From positions 8,494,001 to 8,558,000 of the forward strand of contig CM074759.1 of NCBI GenBank assembly GCA_037355855.1: DNA of 64,000 nt. The letters are read 5' to 3'. The notes below the pieces were generated by a model. That model worked only from the letters and a program-made list of their open reading frames with translations. It did not search any database and was not told the origin of the DNA. Position 1 is the stretch's first letter, and each line of letters begins with the position of its first letter. Position numbers and translations under genes: made by a program. This document shows, one piece after another, positions 50,771-62,555 of this stretch. The DNA comes from Pseudo-nitzschia pungens (taxonomy: Eukaryota; Bacillariophyta; Bacillariophyceae; Bacillariales; Bacillariaceae).

Positions 50771-51600
50771 TATATCTTGTTATATTATAAGGCTGCTAAG
50801 AATTGGGGTATGTATATCTGGTACAAATCCTACTGGAAGGGCCTAGCATTCTGTCTAGCATCCTGTTTAGTATCGCCTTTTTGGTTCTACAGTTCTGTTC
50901 TTATCTTAGCACCCTGTATCTCTAATTATATAGGGGTGCTAAGAGTTGGGGTATGTAGATCTAGTACTAATCCTATTGGAAGGGCCTAGCATCCTGTCTA
51001 GCATCCTGTTTAGTATTGCCTTTTTGGTTCTACAGTTCCGTTCTTATCTTAGCATCCTGTATATCTTATAATATAGGGCTGCTAAGAAGTGGGGTATGTA
51101 GATCTAGTACAAATCCTACTGGAAGGGCCTAGCATCCTGTCTAGCATCCTGTTTAGGAGATCTACAGGATGCTAGTAACTGATCAACCAAAACGCACTGT
51201 GCTACAGGTGATAGTGAACAGGATGCTAAGCAGGATGCTGGGCTCTTCTAGTAGAACTTGTACCATAGTATCTACATACCCCAGTTCTCAGCAGATCAAT
51301 ATGCTGGGGAGATCTACAGGATGCTAACTGATGAACCAAACAGCACTGTGCTACAGATGATACTGAACATGATTTTAAGCAGGATGCTGGGCCCTTCTAG
51401 TAGAACTTGTACCACCATATCTACATGCCCCAGTTCTCAGCAGATCAATATGGGGAGATCTACAGGATGCTAACTGATGAACCAAACCGCACTGTGCTAC
51501 AGATGATACTGAACAGGATTCTACTAAGCAGGATGCCGGGCCCTTTCAGTAGGATTTGTACCAGATCTACATACCCTATCTCTTAGCAGCCCTATATTAT
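50771..51600. repeat. Palindromically arranged tandem repeat (AGCATCCTG family)
   Basis: Three ~145-bp units with GGGCCTAGCATCCTGTCTAG read forward (50780-51160), then three units read in the opposite sense with CAGGATGCTGGGCCC (51160-51600). A short related segment is at 1207-1245. Confidence 0.85.
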
Positions 51601-53544
51601 GAGATAGTCAGTGGTGTGCTAAGATATAGACGGAACTGTACAGAAATAGGCCCATATTTATTAGTAGTACTACCACATGATACTACAAGTAAACCTTAGT
51701 ACTACTAAGGTTACTGCTGGTGCTATCAGTCACACCCCAATACGGTACTTCTTGTCTTATCATATGGTAGTAAGGTACTTTTAAAATGTACTCGAATAGG
51801 AAGTCATTCAACAAAAAAATAGTAGTACTACATAATGGTAAGGTTAAGTTTACTGAAATAGAGGCCGTGATGGCGATACAACTCCACTACCCCCCCAGGT
51901 CCAATTAGACAGAATCCCCTTTCGAAAATAAATCTTACTGTAAGTTATTTCCACACCTTGTTTTGGTGCATTTTAGCCAAATTGAGAGAACGTTTAGTAA
52001 ACCTTACGAGTAATTACTAATTACTCGTACGAGTAAGGTACTCGTGCTCGTACTCATTTGTTCGGTACAAGAAGTTCCGGCACTTGGTGAGAACTGAGAA
52101 TGGTTTCGTGTCTGTTGTCTCGTCACTTATTTCTCTACGAGTACGAGTACAGTAATACGAAGCACCCCTGATACGAAGTAAGGTTACTCTACATAAGGTC
52201 TTACTCGTTTTAAGATTTACCGGTAAGATTTACTTTTTTAAAATACTAGTAATGGTTTACGGTAGCAAAAGATTGTGATGATGATGTGCTTCGTTTCTAT
52301 GGATGATTTTGATCTTTGTTCCGTAACCTTACGTCCATGACGTAATCTTACTACGGTAAAGGGTGTAGATAGCATTTACGGTCAGTTAACTGGTAAGATT
52401 ACCTACCGTACGGTAACCTTACTGTAACCTTACCGTATTGTGTGTCGGTGAGATGGATTGATTTTTTGACTGGATTGATGATTCATTCATTATTCATTCG
52501 TACATTCATTCATTCATTCGTTCTGCAACCGATTGGCATCTCCCAAAATTCTAGGACTACGTTTCTCCATGTAATGATACTGTAAGATTACCGTACGAGG
52601 TAAATTACGTCTACCGTAAGTTACAGGTACTTATGCGTTATTACTACGTATTTTTTTACAGAACTTTGTGATCAGCCAAACTACGAGAAAGACTGCTCTT
52701 ACTCCTAGCGGCAGTTCGCAGCGCACTCCCAACTCCCATCCCATCCCATCCCATCCCATCCCAACCCAAAAGCAACACAAAACCACATTCTACTCGTAAC
52801 AACTGCTGTACCGTAACCACCCTCCTTGGGCATTCTCTACAGCCCAATCTTTGTCGTGCGGTGCTAAAGACGTCGTTGACAGATAGAGAACAAGATTGCG
52901 ATCGAGTGTGGATTCATTGTTCTTTTGTTGATTGTTATTCGCTTTGTTTCGTACCCGAGCCATCGGCGGTAGAAGAAAAAACAGAGACGACTGCGTGCGT
53001 TGCGTTTGTTGTTGATGCTTTTACCCTCTGCCGCAAGGAAACCAACGACACGAAACAAACTTACGAAACTAAGCGAGAAAGCAATCGAGGAATCGAGGAA
53101 TCGAGCAAACAAACAAGCGAACAAGCGAACAAGCAAACAAACCCAAATTGCGGCCGGCTTCATCATGAGAAGAACAAGACAGCGGGTACTAGTAGAGCTA
53201 TCACTATCGACTCTTACATTCTGCTAGCTGTTGTCAACCAAAAACACAAGCAAGCGCGCCCGAACCATTGATCCGCTGTCGCCGAGCAAAAGTGGAGACG
53301 AAACGCCAGAATAATAATCTTGTTCCGTTCCGTTCCGTTCCGTTCTATTCTATTCTGCTCTTTGCTACATAAAATCGGCAGCCTTTGAAAGTCTGAAAAC
53401 AGAAACACAAACATCGCAACGCTGCATTATTCCAATACACTACACTGCACTACACTGCACTACACTACAATACGACACAATACAATACAATACAAAATCA
53501 CATACAAAAACGGAATCGCAAACACCAAAAACAATATTGCAAAC
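51601..53544. other. Spacer upstream of the channel gene
   Basis: No gene. Microsatellites: ATTC at 52482-52520, ATCCC at 52737-52763, TTCCG at 53322-53345, and an ACTAC/CACTG-type tract at 53436-53500. GTAAGGTTAC-type words are dense at 51980-52440. Confidence 0.6.
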
Positions 53545-55144
53545 ATGCGCAGCAGCCGATCCTTTGTCGACCGAATGTCGTGGCTCGGGGAACAGGCACA
53601 GACCCAGTTCCTCGACCTCAACCTGGACAGCCACGAGACCCGATCACCCATCGGATCCCCCTTTCCCTCCTTCCAGAGACTGAGCTCGTACAACAGTCTC
53701 GACTTTGACCAGAAACACACCATTCGTTTCCAGGTGATTGTCTGGAGCGTCGGCATTCCCGACGTCAAGTCCCACACCGTCACAATCATGTTTCGGGTGA
53801 CGCTCTTTTGGAACGATCCGCCCCCGCCGATCCTGGTGTACCCGCCGCTCAATCACCAGCTGGGCCAGCGGCAGCGGTCCAACTCGGTCCACTCGCTGCA
53901 TCACCTGGAGAGCCTCCACAATTCCCCCTATCGTGGCAGACAATGCTTCCGCCGCCTCGAACCATTCCGACAGCAAGATCTACAACCACAATGCGGGCAA
54001 CAGCAACAACCACAACCACAGCAACAGCAACAGCAACAGCAACAACAATAGCAGCAACAACACCAACACCAACACCAACGACAAGGACGAATCCTTCTGG
54101 GTCATGGACGGCCGGCGCAAGGCGGTCCGCAGAACCCGCAGCCGGAGCATTGGCGCCGCTGCCGCCGCCGGTGTCGCCGGTCCTCCAATGGCCGGTGTGC
54201 CCGGTGGCGCTTCGTCCGCCGCCAGCGTCGCCATGGAGGAGGAGGAAACCATCGACGTCCCGCCCCTGTCGATCATCAATGCCGAGACCTTTGAGACGGT
54301 CGGACAGCCGGACGTTGCCCGGCTCCGCGTCAAGTCCCGCCTCATGCGCTTTTCCTGCATGTACCGGGCCCGTTTGCTGCAGGAGAGCATGAACGTTGCC
54401 CAGTTCCCCCACGACTCTCACGACCTGGTTCTCAAGCTGGGCATCCTGTCGCAGCGCCAGCCGGGGGGCCGGTGGGACCGCCGCAAGTGGAAGCTCGGCC
54501 TGGCCAACGAGAGCGACACCCAGGGGACGGTCCGGGTCCCCTTTGGCGTCCTGGTGGACCACGTGGCGGTGCCGGGATTCCGCATCTCGGATCGGGGCCT
54601 CGAGTTCGAGCTCTCCCCCATCGAGCACGGCAACACGGCCGTGTCAACGCCCCGGGTGGGGGTTCCCGGATGGAACCCCAAGCAAGACCAGGAGTTTTGC
54701 GTCCGGACCAAGATCCGCGTCAAGCGAAACTCGTCGTACTACGACCGGAACATCATGCCGCTGCTGGATATTTTGAACCTGGTATCCATCTCGATTCTGG
54801 TCAGTCTGGACGCCAACAATTTCTTTCAGAGGGGCCTGTTGTGCCTGAACATTGCCTTTGTGGAGGTCGGCTTGCGGACCTCCCTCGACGCCCGGCTGCC
54901 GACGGTCGGGTACGAGATCAAGATGCAAAAGTTGCTGAATTCCTTCTTTTTTAGCATTCTGTACATTGTCCTGGAGAGCGCCGCAATGAAGGTCTTGATC
55001 GAGAACCACCACTGGCCGGTGGAGCGGACCCGGATCATCGATCGTGTCGTGGCCTTTTTGCTGCTGGTCAACCAGCTCTACCTCCGGGCCGTCATCTACA
55101 AGGATTTTTCGGCCGGCGAGGGAGAATTTGGCGACTGGAGGTGA
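53545..55144 (+). CDS. Pentameric ligand-gated ion-channel-like protein; frame break near 53926
   Basis: The fold is that of Cys-loop/pLGIC receptors. ATG at 53545. The first frame has the beta-sandwich start (HTIRFQVIVWSVGIPDVKSH, then LFWNDPPPP, the family WxDP). A low-complexity Gln/His/Asn insertion follows, during which the frame changes, probably at the C5 run 53924-53928. The second frame continues with VARLRVKSRLMRFSCMY and MNVAQFPHDSHDLVLKLGIL, the family FPxD loop, here without the Cys pair of animal receptors as in bacterial homologues. Four membrane segments follow: from YYDRNIMPLLDILNLVSISI, GLLCLNIAFVEVGL, KLLNSFFFSILYIVLESA and IDRVVAFLLLVNQLYLRAVI. Total about 530 residues. 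Ligand and ion selectivity are unknown. Confidence 0.75.
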
Positions 55145-56007
55145 TGTGATGTGGTTTGATGTGATGTGGTTTGATGTGATGTGGTTTGATGTGATGTGAT
55201 GTGATGTGGTCATTTTTCTGAGTGCCGTGCACTACTGTACTCTACCGTCCGATGCCCATGCTTCTGGCTGCCACTGCCACTGCCACTGCCACTGCCACTG
55301 CCCTTTGCTGTTCGGACTCTTTTCCACTTGAAACGTGACGCATTTGTGAAGTGCGTTCATTCTTGAAATACCCTACGAACAAGTAAATCTTACACGTATT
55401 AAAATTAAAATATTGTTTATTTTAAATATTGAATACGAGATAATGTATGATTATAATAATTAATAATGAAGTACTTATTGCTTCGTATATGATACCGGTA
55501 CGTCTTTAGTAATATTTTATTGTCGTAATAAAAAAATCATAATATATTAATAGCAAAAAATTAATGAGAGATTATTACAGTAAGGTTTGCGTGTAGTATA
55601 TTAGCAGTAAACCAAGAGGAAAAGCAATGTTCGTGGAACCAACTATTCAATACCGTATTACTCCGGTAATGCAAAGCAACCTTATTCAACAATCGGCAAT
55701 CATAGATCCATTCTTGCCGCATTCGATTTGTTGTCAACAACGACCGTCTTCCACTGCGGGGCATCGGGGGGTTTCGGGCAAACCACCGCTTCGGTATGCT
55801 GCGGTTCGGTCAAAGCATCGGTCGAACCAGCACTGCTTTCGGAAGGCACGCAGCGCAAGGCAAGGCAAGGCAAGGCAAGGCAAGGCAAGGCAAGGCAAGG
55901 CAACCCCTGAAACCATTCACCGGTCCGGTCCCGTCCCGTGCCTCTCCCATGTTGCTCGGGATTCGTTCCTTCGGTCCGTCTTGTTGTTGTTGTTGTTGTT
56001 GTTGTTA
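55145..56007. other. Spacer with two simple repeats
   Basis: GATGTGATGTGGTTT units run from the channel stop codon to about 55210, so they are probably transcribed in its 3' UTR. GCCACT units lie at 55270-55300. A GGCAA pentanucleotide tract (55856-55902) and a TTG tract (55980-56007) lie just beyond the stop of the L9 gene. No gene otherwise. Confidence 0.6.
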
Positions 56008-56904
56008 TTATTCGACGAGCACCATGACACGTGCAAACAAATCCTTGGTGAGTGACACCTTGATGCGGTACGCTCCGGTGTTCTTGATGGTCATTTTGTC
56101 GCTCTTGGGCAGGGAGGAGTACGAGACGGTCACCCGCTTCTCGCTCGTCTCTCCTCCTCCCGACGATGACGATGACGATGGATATGAATAGTCCTCGTAG
56201 GCGCTCTTCTCCGCATGGATTTCCGTTTCCACCCGCATTTGTTCCTCGACGTCCAGGATGGAAACCTGCTTGGTGTATGTCTTGGAATACGAATCGAATT
56301 CCTTGCAATTGGTTCGGAGGGCCTCCATGAGCTTCTTGGGACCGATGCCACCAAAGAGTTTCCTTCCGTCGGGTCCCGTCTGGTTGTCGAGGAATTTCAG
56401 GACGAACGGAGATGACGAATCGCTGTCGTCGTCGTTGCTGTCGTCGTTGCTGTCGCCGTCGAGCAATTCCCGGAGGGCCTTTGCCTCGGCCCGGAGGGCG
56501 TCGGATTTTTCCCGCTCGGCCTCCAGGTCCTTTTGGACCTCCTCGTCGGTGATGGCCCGCGCGAGTTTTTGGGGCCGGAGCTTGTTGGAAAAAAAGACGG
56601 GATTGACCATGACGACGTCCCCCGCCCGCCCCGTTCCGGGAATGTGCCGGAGCAGTTTGACCTGCATCTTGGCGGACGCCGTGGCGTTGCCACCGCCGCT
56701 CTTTTTCGTTTTCTTTTTTCCAAACAGGGCGGTCGTGGATGTTGCGGATGCGGTCGGAGATCGAGCGTGTTGGAGGCTTCTGGCGCTGGCGCTGCCTCTG
56801 GCGCTCGTGATCTTTGTCGATGTCGTCCAGGCGTGGGATGTCCCCGCGAGCATCACCGTTGAGGCCCACCAAGTGGTGAGGAAGATTGCTCTTGTCTTGG
56901 CCAT
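56008..56904 (-). CDS. Organellar ribosomal protein bL9, plastid-type leader
   Basis: Large-subunit ribosomal protein L9, which bridges the base of the L1 stalk. ATG at 56904, 298 residues. A signal-like segment (AIFLTTWWASTVMLAG) ends TSHAWTT, an A-W variant of the diatom plastid-import motif. The L9 N-domain starts at about residue 80: MQVKLLRHIPGTGRAGDVVM and NPVFFSNKLRPQKLARAIT. A long charged helix follows (EVQKDLEAEREKSDALRAEA), an Asp/Ser-rich insertion, and a C-domain with GRKLFGGIGPKKLMEAL. A C-terminal extension of about 90 residues with poly-Ser goes beyond bacterial L9 (about 150 residues). The frame is clean, no intron. Import into plastid instead of mitochondrion is inferred from the leader. 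Confidence 0.9.
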   Translation of the reverse strand: MAKTRAIFLTTWWASTVMLAGTSHAWTTSTKITSARGSASARSLQHARSPTASATSTTALFGKKKTKKSGGGNATASAKMQVKLLRHIPGTGRAGDVVMVNPVFFSNKLRPQKLARAITDEEVQKDLEAEREKSDALRAEAKALRELLDGDSNDDSNDDDSDSSSPFVLKFLDNQTGPDGRKLFGGIGPKKLMEALRTNCKEFDSYSKTYTKQVSILDVEEQMRVETEIHAEKSAYEDYSYPSSSSSSGGGETSEKRVTVSYSSLPKSDKMTIKNTGAYRIKVSLTKDLFARVMVLVE

Positions 56905-57494
56905 TCTTGTCGAGTACGTAGTAGCTGGGATGGGATTGGATTGGATAGCAAGGTTACTAGTAAGATTACCTTACTTGTATACCTGGTAAGAATACGGTAA
57001 GATTTTAAGGTTTACGGTAAGTTACAGTAAGATTTTAATTTAATTAGGATTGGAGGATTCAGGGTTGGGCGGTTGCTTTCGTCGCAATTTCTCTTGGAAG
57101 GAAGCAAGAAATTGTGTTGCGTAACTTACGGTAACTCACCGGTAAGGTAAGGTAAGGTAAGGTAAGGTAAGCCTTACCTGTAAGGCTTACCGTAAGATTG
57201 CCGGTAAGGTTAAGTTACTGTAAGCCTTACCTGTACCGTAAGGTTTACCTCCATGGTTTTGTACCGTGTTGGTAAGGTTACGAGTAATCTTACGGTAACC
57301 TTAACCTTTGAAATAATCTTCGTAGTTTTTGAGATGGAATACGAAGTGACCTAAGCAACCTTAAGGTTACTGTACTGGTTGGTGAACTGTAACCTTAGTT
57401 GTACCGTACTATTTTGTACCGGAATTTCGGAATAAGGTCTTAACTTACCGTAATTACCGTACAGTCGTAAGGTAAGTCTTGTACAAAGATCGGG
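56905..57494. other. Spacer saturated with GTAAGGTTAC-type words
   Basis: Nearly the whole stretch is built from GGTAAG, TTACGGTAA and CCTTACC words, with a pure GGTAA tract at 57143-57170. No gene. Confidence 0.6.
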
Positions 57495-58389
57495 AGCTAT
57501 GCGCTTCTGTCGTGGAATCATTTTGTTTCGGATATTGATAAAATGTTTCTGATACTAAGATTTACTATTACTTATGCTTCCCATGCCTTTTTGTTTCCTG
57601 TCCACGATCAATCAGGACTATGCTCGACCGATCAATCTTCTCTCAATTTTTACTTACTGTACACCTTTTTCTATTTTGTCGATGATACTAAGTAAATGTT
57701 TCTGATACTAGTTATGCTTCCTTCTCTTCGTTACCTACTCTTTGTTATGTTTTTTCTCCACGTCCTTTGATCCAGGGGTCGCTTTGATTTTTTATCACCA
57801 CAGCTACACGACGTTGTAAGCCAACATCCATCTTCATCCAAAAAACAGTTTCTCGCCATACAGTAAGTAGTATTTCCAAGATTTTCATGGTCGTTCTTTT
57901 GGTTTCCAGATATACGAAAGGGACGGTCCCGTACAAAGATCGGGGGCTATGCGCTTCTGTCGTGAAATCGTTTTGTTTTTGAAAATACTGATTACGAAGT
58001 ACATGTTTCTGACATTACTTATGCTTCCCGCCCCTTTTTGTTTCCTGTACTTAATCAATGAGGACTTTGTTCGTCCGATCAATCTTCTCTCAATTTTTAC
58101 TTACTGTACAACTTTGTCACGTTTGCTCCACCAACGTGGTACAATAGAATAACTTACTTAATGGTACTACGTATTTGTAAGGTTTACTTTTTTGTAATTG
58201 TACGGTACTACTTCTGAAGGTGATTTACCTTCTCTTCGTTATCTTCTCTTCGTTATGTTTGTTGAGAGAACGCTGGTTCACTGTGCCCGATTCCGAATGA
58301 GTGTTGCCGAGGTTCATTTCATTTCATTTTACGATGTCACAATCCTCACTTTTTCTATTTCGCAATAGATTCAACCCTACCGTACCATT

Positions 58390-58680
58390 TCACCTTTGTT
58401 GTAAGTCGACATGAAACAATGTGCACGAGCGTTGTACCATGGCCAACGCTCCATCTTTCTCCCATCGACCATTCTTCACCCTCTCGGCGATGTCATGGTG
58501 GTTTCGTTGCTTATTGTGAATACCTTCGTGACTGTCTTTGCTCGGGCCTTCATCGACGTCATTGCCGATCCCTTCTTCGATCTCTTTTCCAAACAGTTCA
58601 TTGATATACTTGTCCGCACCAAGTTTTTGAAATGCCTGTTTTGCTGATGCCTTCTTTTTTTAACGATTCGTCGTCGTCAT
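58390..58680 (-). pseudogene. Remnant of the small charged ORF, longer copy
   Basis: From the ATG at 58680 the frame is MTTTNR, TAA, then open for 89 further codons (KKKASAKQAFQKLGADKYIN, later HHDIAERVKNGRWEKDGALA and CTLFHVDLQQR) to a stop at 58390. The early TAA is shared with the left arm, so it predates the duplication. No downstream ATG exists before residue 80. Product unknown. Confidence 0.4.
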
Positions 58681-59318
58681 TTCGATGCGAAGACAGTCAC
58701 GGCGTTTTTGTTTTGAAAGTTGCGTGATTCCATGCGAATCAATCAATCGTCGTTTGATGAGAATGTAATGTACCGTGGTACCTGTTACCATACATACCGA
58801 GAGAATCATGTTCTCGTACGGAACTACCGGTGTGTATCGTACGTTACGATGCTACTGACTGCTTGTTGAGAGTAAGGTTACCTTACGGTAGGTAACCTTA
58901 TGACTTTCACCGGACTGAAAAATCAGTATCAGTCATGATTTCGATAGTCCTCGTGCGTTGTTCGCGGGCTTCCATCCAAATTGTCTTGGATTTACTGTAC
59001 GATACATACTGGTAGTAGCGTCATAACGTATGATACTACTGGTATGCACCGCACGGTATTATTGATTGATTGAGATTCACGCTCCCCTTTTTTCAGAGAC
59101 GAGCATTAAAATTATTTTTTGTTTTTTGGAGTGCAATTGACCCCTCTGACCTAAGAACCACGAATGCCATGCCATGCAATGCCTTTTCTCATCCAGACCT
59201 GATACATTTTTCGTCATTCAGATTGACAAACATTATTTCTCACACTTGTTCTTGCTTTGTATTATTCCATTTCATTTTTCCAAAACTGCAGTCAACACAC
59301 CGAAACTATCCATTCACA

Positions 59319-61798
59319 ATGCGCTTTGAGACTTCCTGTCATTGCAGCTATTGCAGCACTTCCTTCTGTGGATGCCAACATTGTCAAACATGATGATGGC
59401 ATTGGCAGTCCAAGTGATCTTATCAACCCTGGCAACCATGACAATCATGAATTGGCACCTGCGGAATCTCCAAGAGCTTGGGCCAAGATTACCAAGACAG
59501 ATGTGGTGAAACAAGACGACTGGCACTTTGTTGATTCCCACCGAGATTGGCGAGTTTGAACTGGTATCTATGGAATCGAGTCCCTCGGAAACTATGTTGA
59601 AGAATGTTACCATTGACTACACCATCGGACGACGACAATGCAAAGAACCAAGACATGGATCCGACCCATTTCTCGGACCTTGGTATCTTGGAGAAGAACC
59701 TTCTTCCAGATGAACAAGTGAAGGCGATCGAAGACAGTTTGTTGGAGGATGAGTTTTTGATGTCTGAACGTGATCTTGAAGAAACCCAGGACTGCGAAAC
59801 GTACTGTGCAAGGTTCACTGAACTGCCTGTGTTTAAAGACCGACAGAATTTGTATGATGCCATTCGACGATACTGTACCAGTGAATCATGTGACTTCAAT
59901 GCTCAGAAGCCCATCAACTGCTGGAAGGTTGGTGAAGTCACGGATATGTCCAATATGTTTAACAAACGAAGAAGTTTCAATGAACCTTTGAAGTGTTGGG
60001 ATGTGTCTAAAGTTGAAGACATGGAGTATATGTTTTACCAAGCAAAAGCCTTCAACCAGCCTGTCAACGAATGGAATGTATCAAAAGTTGAAGACATGAG
60101 CTATATGTTTTCCGAAGCAAAAGCCTTCAACCAGCCTGTCAACGAATGGGATGTTTCTAAAGTGATAAGCATGGGTTCAATGTTTTTTTATGCAGCTGCC
60201 TTCAACCAGACTGTCAACGACTGGGATGTGTCTCAAGTTTTAGACATGTATGGAATGTTTGGTATGGCAAAGGCCTTCAACCAGCCTGTCAACGAATGGG
60301 ATGTTTCGAAAGTTTTAAGCATGTATGAAATGTTTCTCAAGGCATCTGCCTTCAACCAATGTTTGGGAACATGGCCAGCAAAGGTACCTACAGGGATAGA
60401 CACTACCAGCATGTTTCAAAACTCTGCATGTCCTGCCAATATTGATCCTTCCTCAGATGACACAACTTGGTGTCAGAATTATTTTCATCAATGTTTCGCA
60501 CTCCACAACACTTCCAAAGCCCTTCAGCATATACAAGGTTGAACGTGCCAAAAATGAGGAAGGCCAATATGCCAAAGTGAACAATGATAGTCCAGTCACT
60601 ATCGAAACCTTCTTCAAAGCAAAAAATGAAGATCACATCGCTCTGGAACTGTTCCACAATGTGGCAGATGACGCTCCCTGCACCCAAGGCACTCTTCTGA
60701 ACTCTGTCACCGCTCCGACTGTCACCAAAATCAAAGACAACGCTGAAGACAGCACTTCAACGTGTAAGTTAATTTGCTATTCTTGTTCTCTGCTTCGTGA
60801 GACATGTTGTCACAATATTGTTTCTCACTGGAAGGAATTCCATTTTTTCTTTTATTGGGATTTGCAGACAAAGCTCAATATGTTATTGACGTCACAAACC
60901 TTGTTAACACCCCAGCCTACGACTCAGATGCCGGCCAAATTAAGATCTGTGAGTTCAAACTGAATCTGCAACAAGAGTTTGAGACAACCTTGTCAACCTC
61001 GACAGGACACGGCTTTCTCACCTAACTTTCTTGTTTTCCCATGAATTTGCATGATCCTCTCTTGCAGGTACCACAGTGGCAAAAAAGACAGACTATGATG
61101 GATCGCCGGATTCCAAGTATGTTTCTGTTGTTGAAACGTCCTTCACGCTGACTGTGAAAATGGAAGGAAATCTCTCTTCTGATTTTGTTCAGACAGTGAC
61201 CATTGCGTTTGACAGTGAAGGTGGAGAGCAGATTGGCACCGTCACCAACTCTGTGAATGTTGAGAGTTTCTTGTGTGCCCCTTCCAGAAACGCGGATACC
61301 CAGTTTAAGATGGGTGATCAATTTGGTGTCTGCGTTCGTCCGGGTGCAAATGCCATCAGCAATGGGTACTCTGTCGTAGGTTTTGAGTCGGTAGTTTGTA
61401 CCGATGGTGTTGCTTTTACTCGAACCCTGATCAGTGGTGCGGTCGTTCAAGACAGTCTGACCGAATTGTTGAGTGATATGTCAACTGCCCTTGATAAGGA
61501 CGGAAAGCCTGCTGGAGTCCACGCTAAAGGCTTTACGAGCCTTGTCACGGCAGGATTCTTTGTAGACAAGACGACAACCTCCTTTGAGTGCGCTGGTAAG
61601 GTGGCTCTGATCAAAAATGACAAAGCAAGCACAGACCCACCGCGTCAGCGTCTCCTCCAAGAGGACAGCAAGACCAGCAGTCCCTTTTCCACCACCATTG
61701 TTCTCGACACCAAAAATGTTGCAAGCCTGAGTGCAGGCGCATCCATGGTCAGTTGTGTGGGTGCCCTGTTGCTTTCGATTGTCGTGGCAATGATGTGA
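59319..61798 (+). pseudogene. Second DUF285 surface-protein copy, several frame breaks
   Basis: Same architecture and the same two introns (60764-60867 and 60949-61067) as the gene at 2255-4901. It has six repeats instead of eight. Compared with that copy it has an extra base after codon 6 that ruins the signal peptide (near 59336), further single-base insertions (near 59520 and 59608), a deletion of about 27 bp near 59580, and a 7-bp insertion near 60500. The repeat block (59604-60542) and the C-terminal ectodomain (61068-61798) remain open and well conserved. At the 59700 position where the left copy has its frame break this copy is intact (LPDEQVKAIEDSLL). Confidence 0.78.
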
Positions 61799-62555
61799 GG
61801 CATGTGTCTCATTCCCTCGTTCGCGATGAGATATGAAGTTACTTTTTCCCATTGGTGGTGGTGGTGGTGGTGGTGGTGGTGTTTTCTGTTTGCAATTCAT
61901 CCATTGGTTCTTTCATTTGTGAGAACCATTTTCGATTCTCATCTATTACTATGGTCATTGGCGGCCGAATGCCTTGGATTGTGAGCTCATACTATATCTC
62001 ATCTACTTCGTATTAATTATCAGCTCTTTTAATTTTATCAATCAATAATGTTATGCCGTGCATCAATAATAATCCACGTTGTATCTGAATGATGTAGGAA
62101 ATAATATCAATACTATGGGTTTGCCGCTGGATCAAAATGCCCTAAACTCCCGAGTAAACAACATTAAAGTCGTGGAGGGGACAGCTTGTAATAATTCCGT
62201 AGGTAGCATCGTTGGTCGTGGTAGGGTTTGGCATCGTTGCATGTGAAGACTGAGCGTCACTGGAAGACAGGATTATTCAGGAGAACTGTAGAGGCAGAAA
62301 ACTGGAAGTGTATAGGCTTTGTTGAGATACAGGTGAGGTGGCTTCTGTATGACAGGTGTATCCGGTGGAAGACCTGGAGGTTATAATTTCTGTAATGGAA
62401 ACGCCAATGTTTTGGGAAAAATGCTGTCGTCGAGCGAAAAACGCCGTTCGGTGTGTATGGTGCAGTAAACAGGGAGAGAATACAGATGCGCTTGCAGCTG
62501 AATTACAGGGGACAGGTGGAGGAGTATCAGGTGGAATCGTCAAAGGGTATATTTT
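61799..62555. other. Arm-internal spacer
   Basis: Matches 1800-2250 inverted up to about 62275. A TGG tract (61853-61881) is longer here than the mate tract at 2188. The part at 62280-62555 has no mate in the left arm and no recognised gene. Confidence 0.5.
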
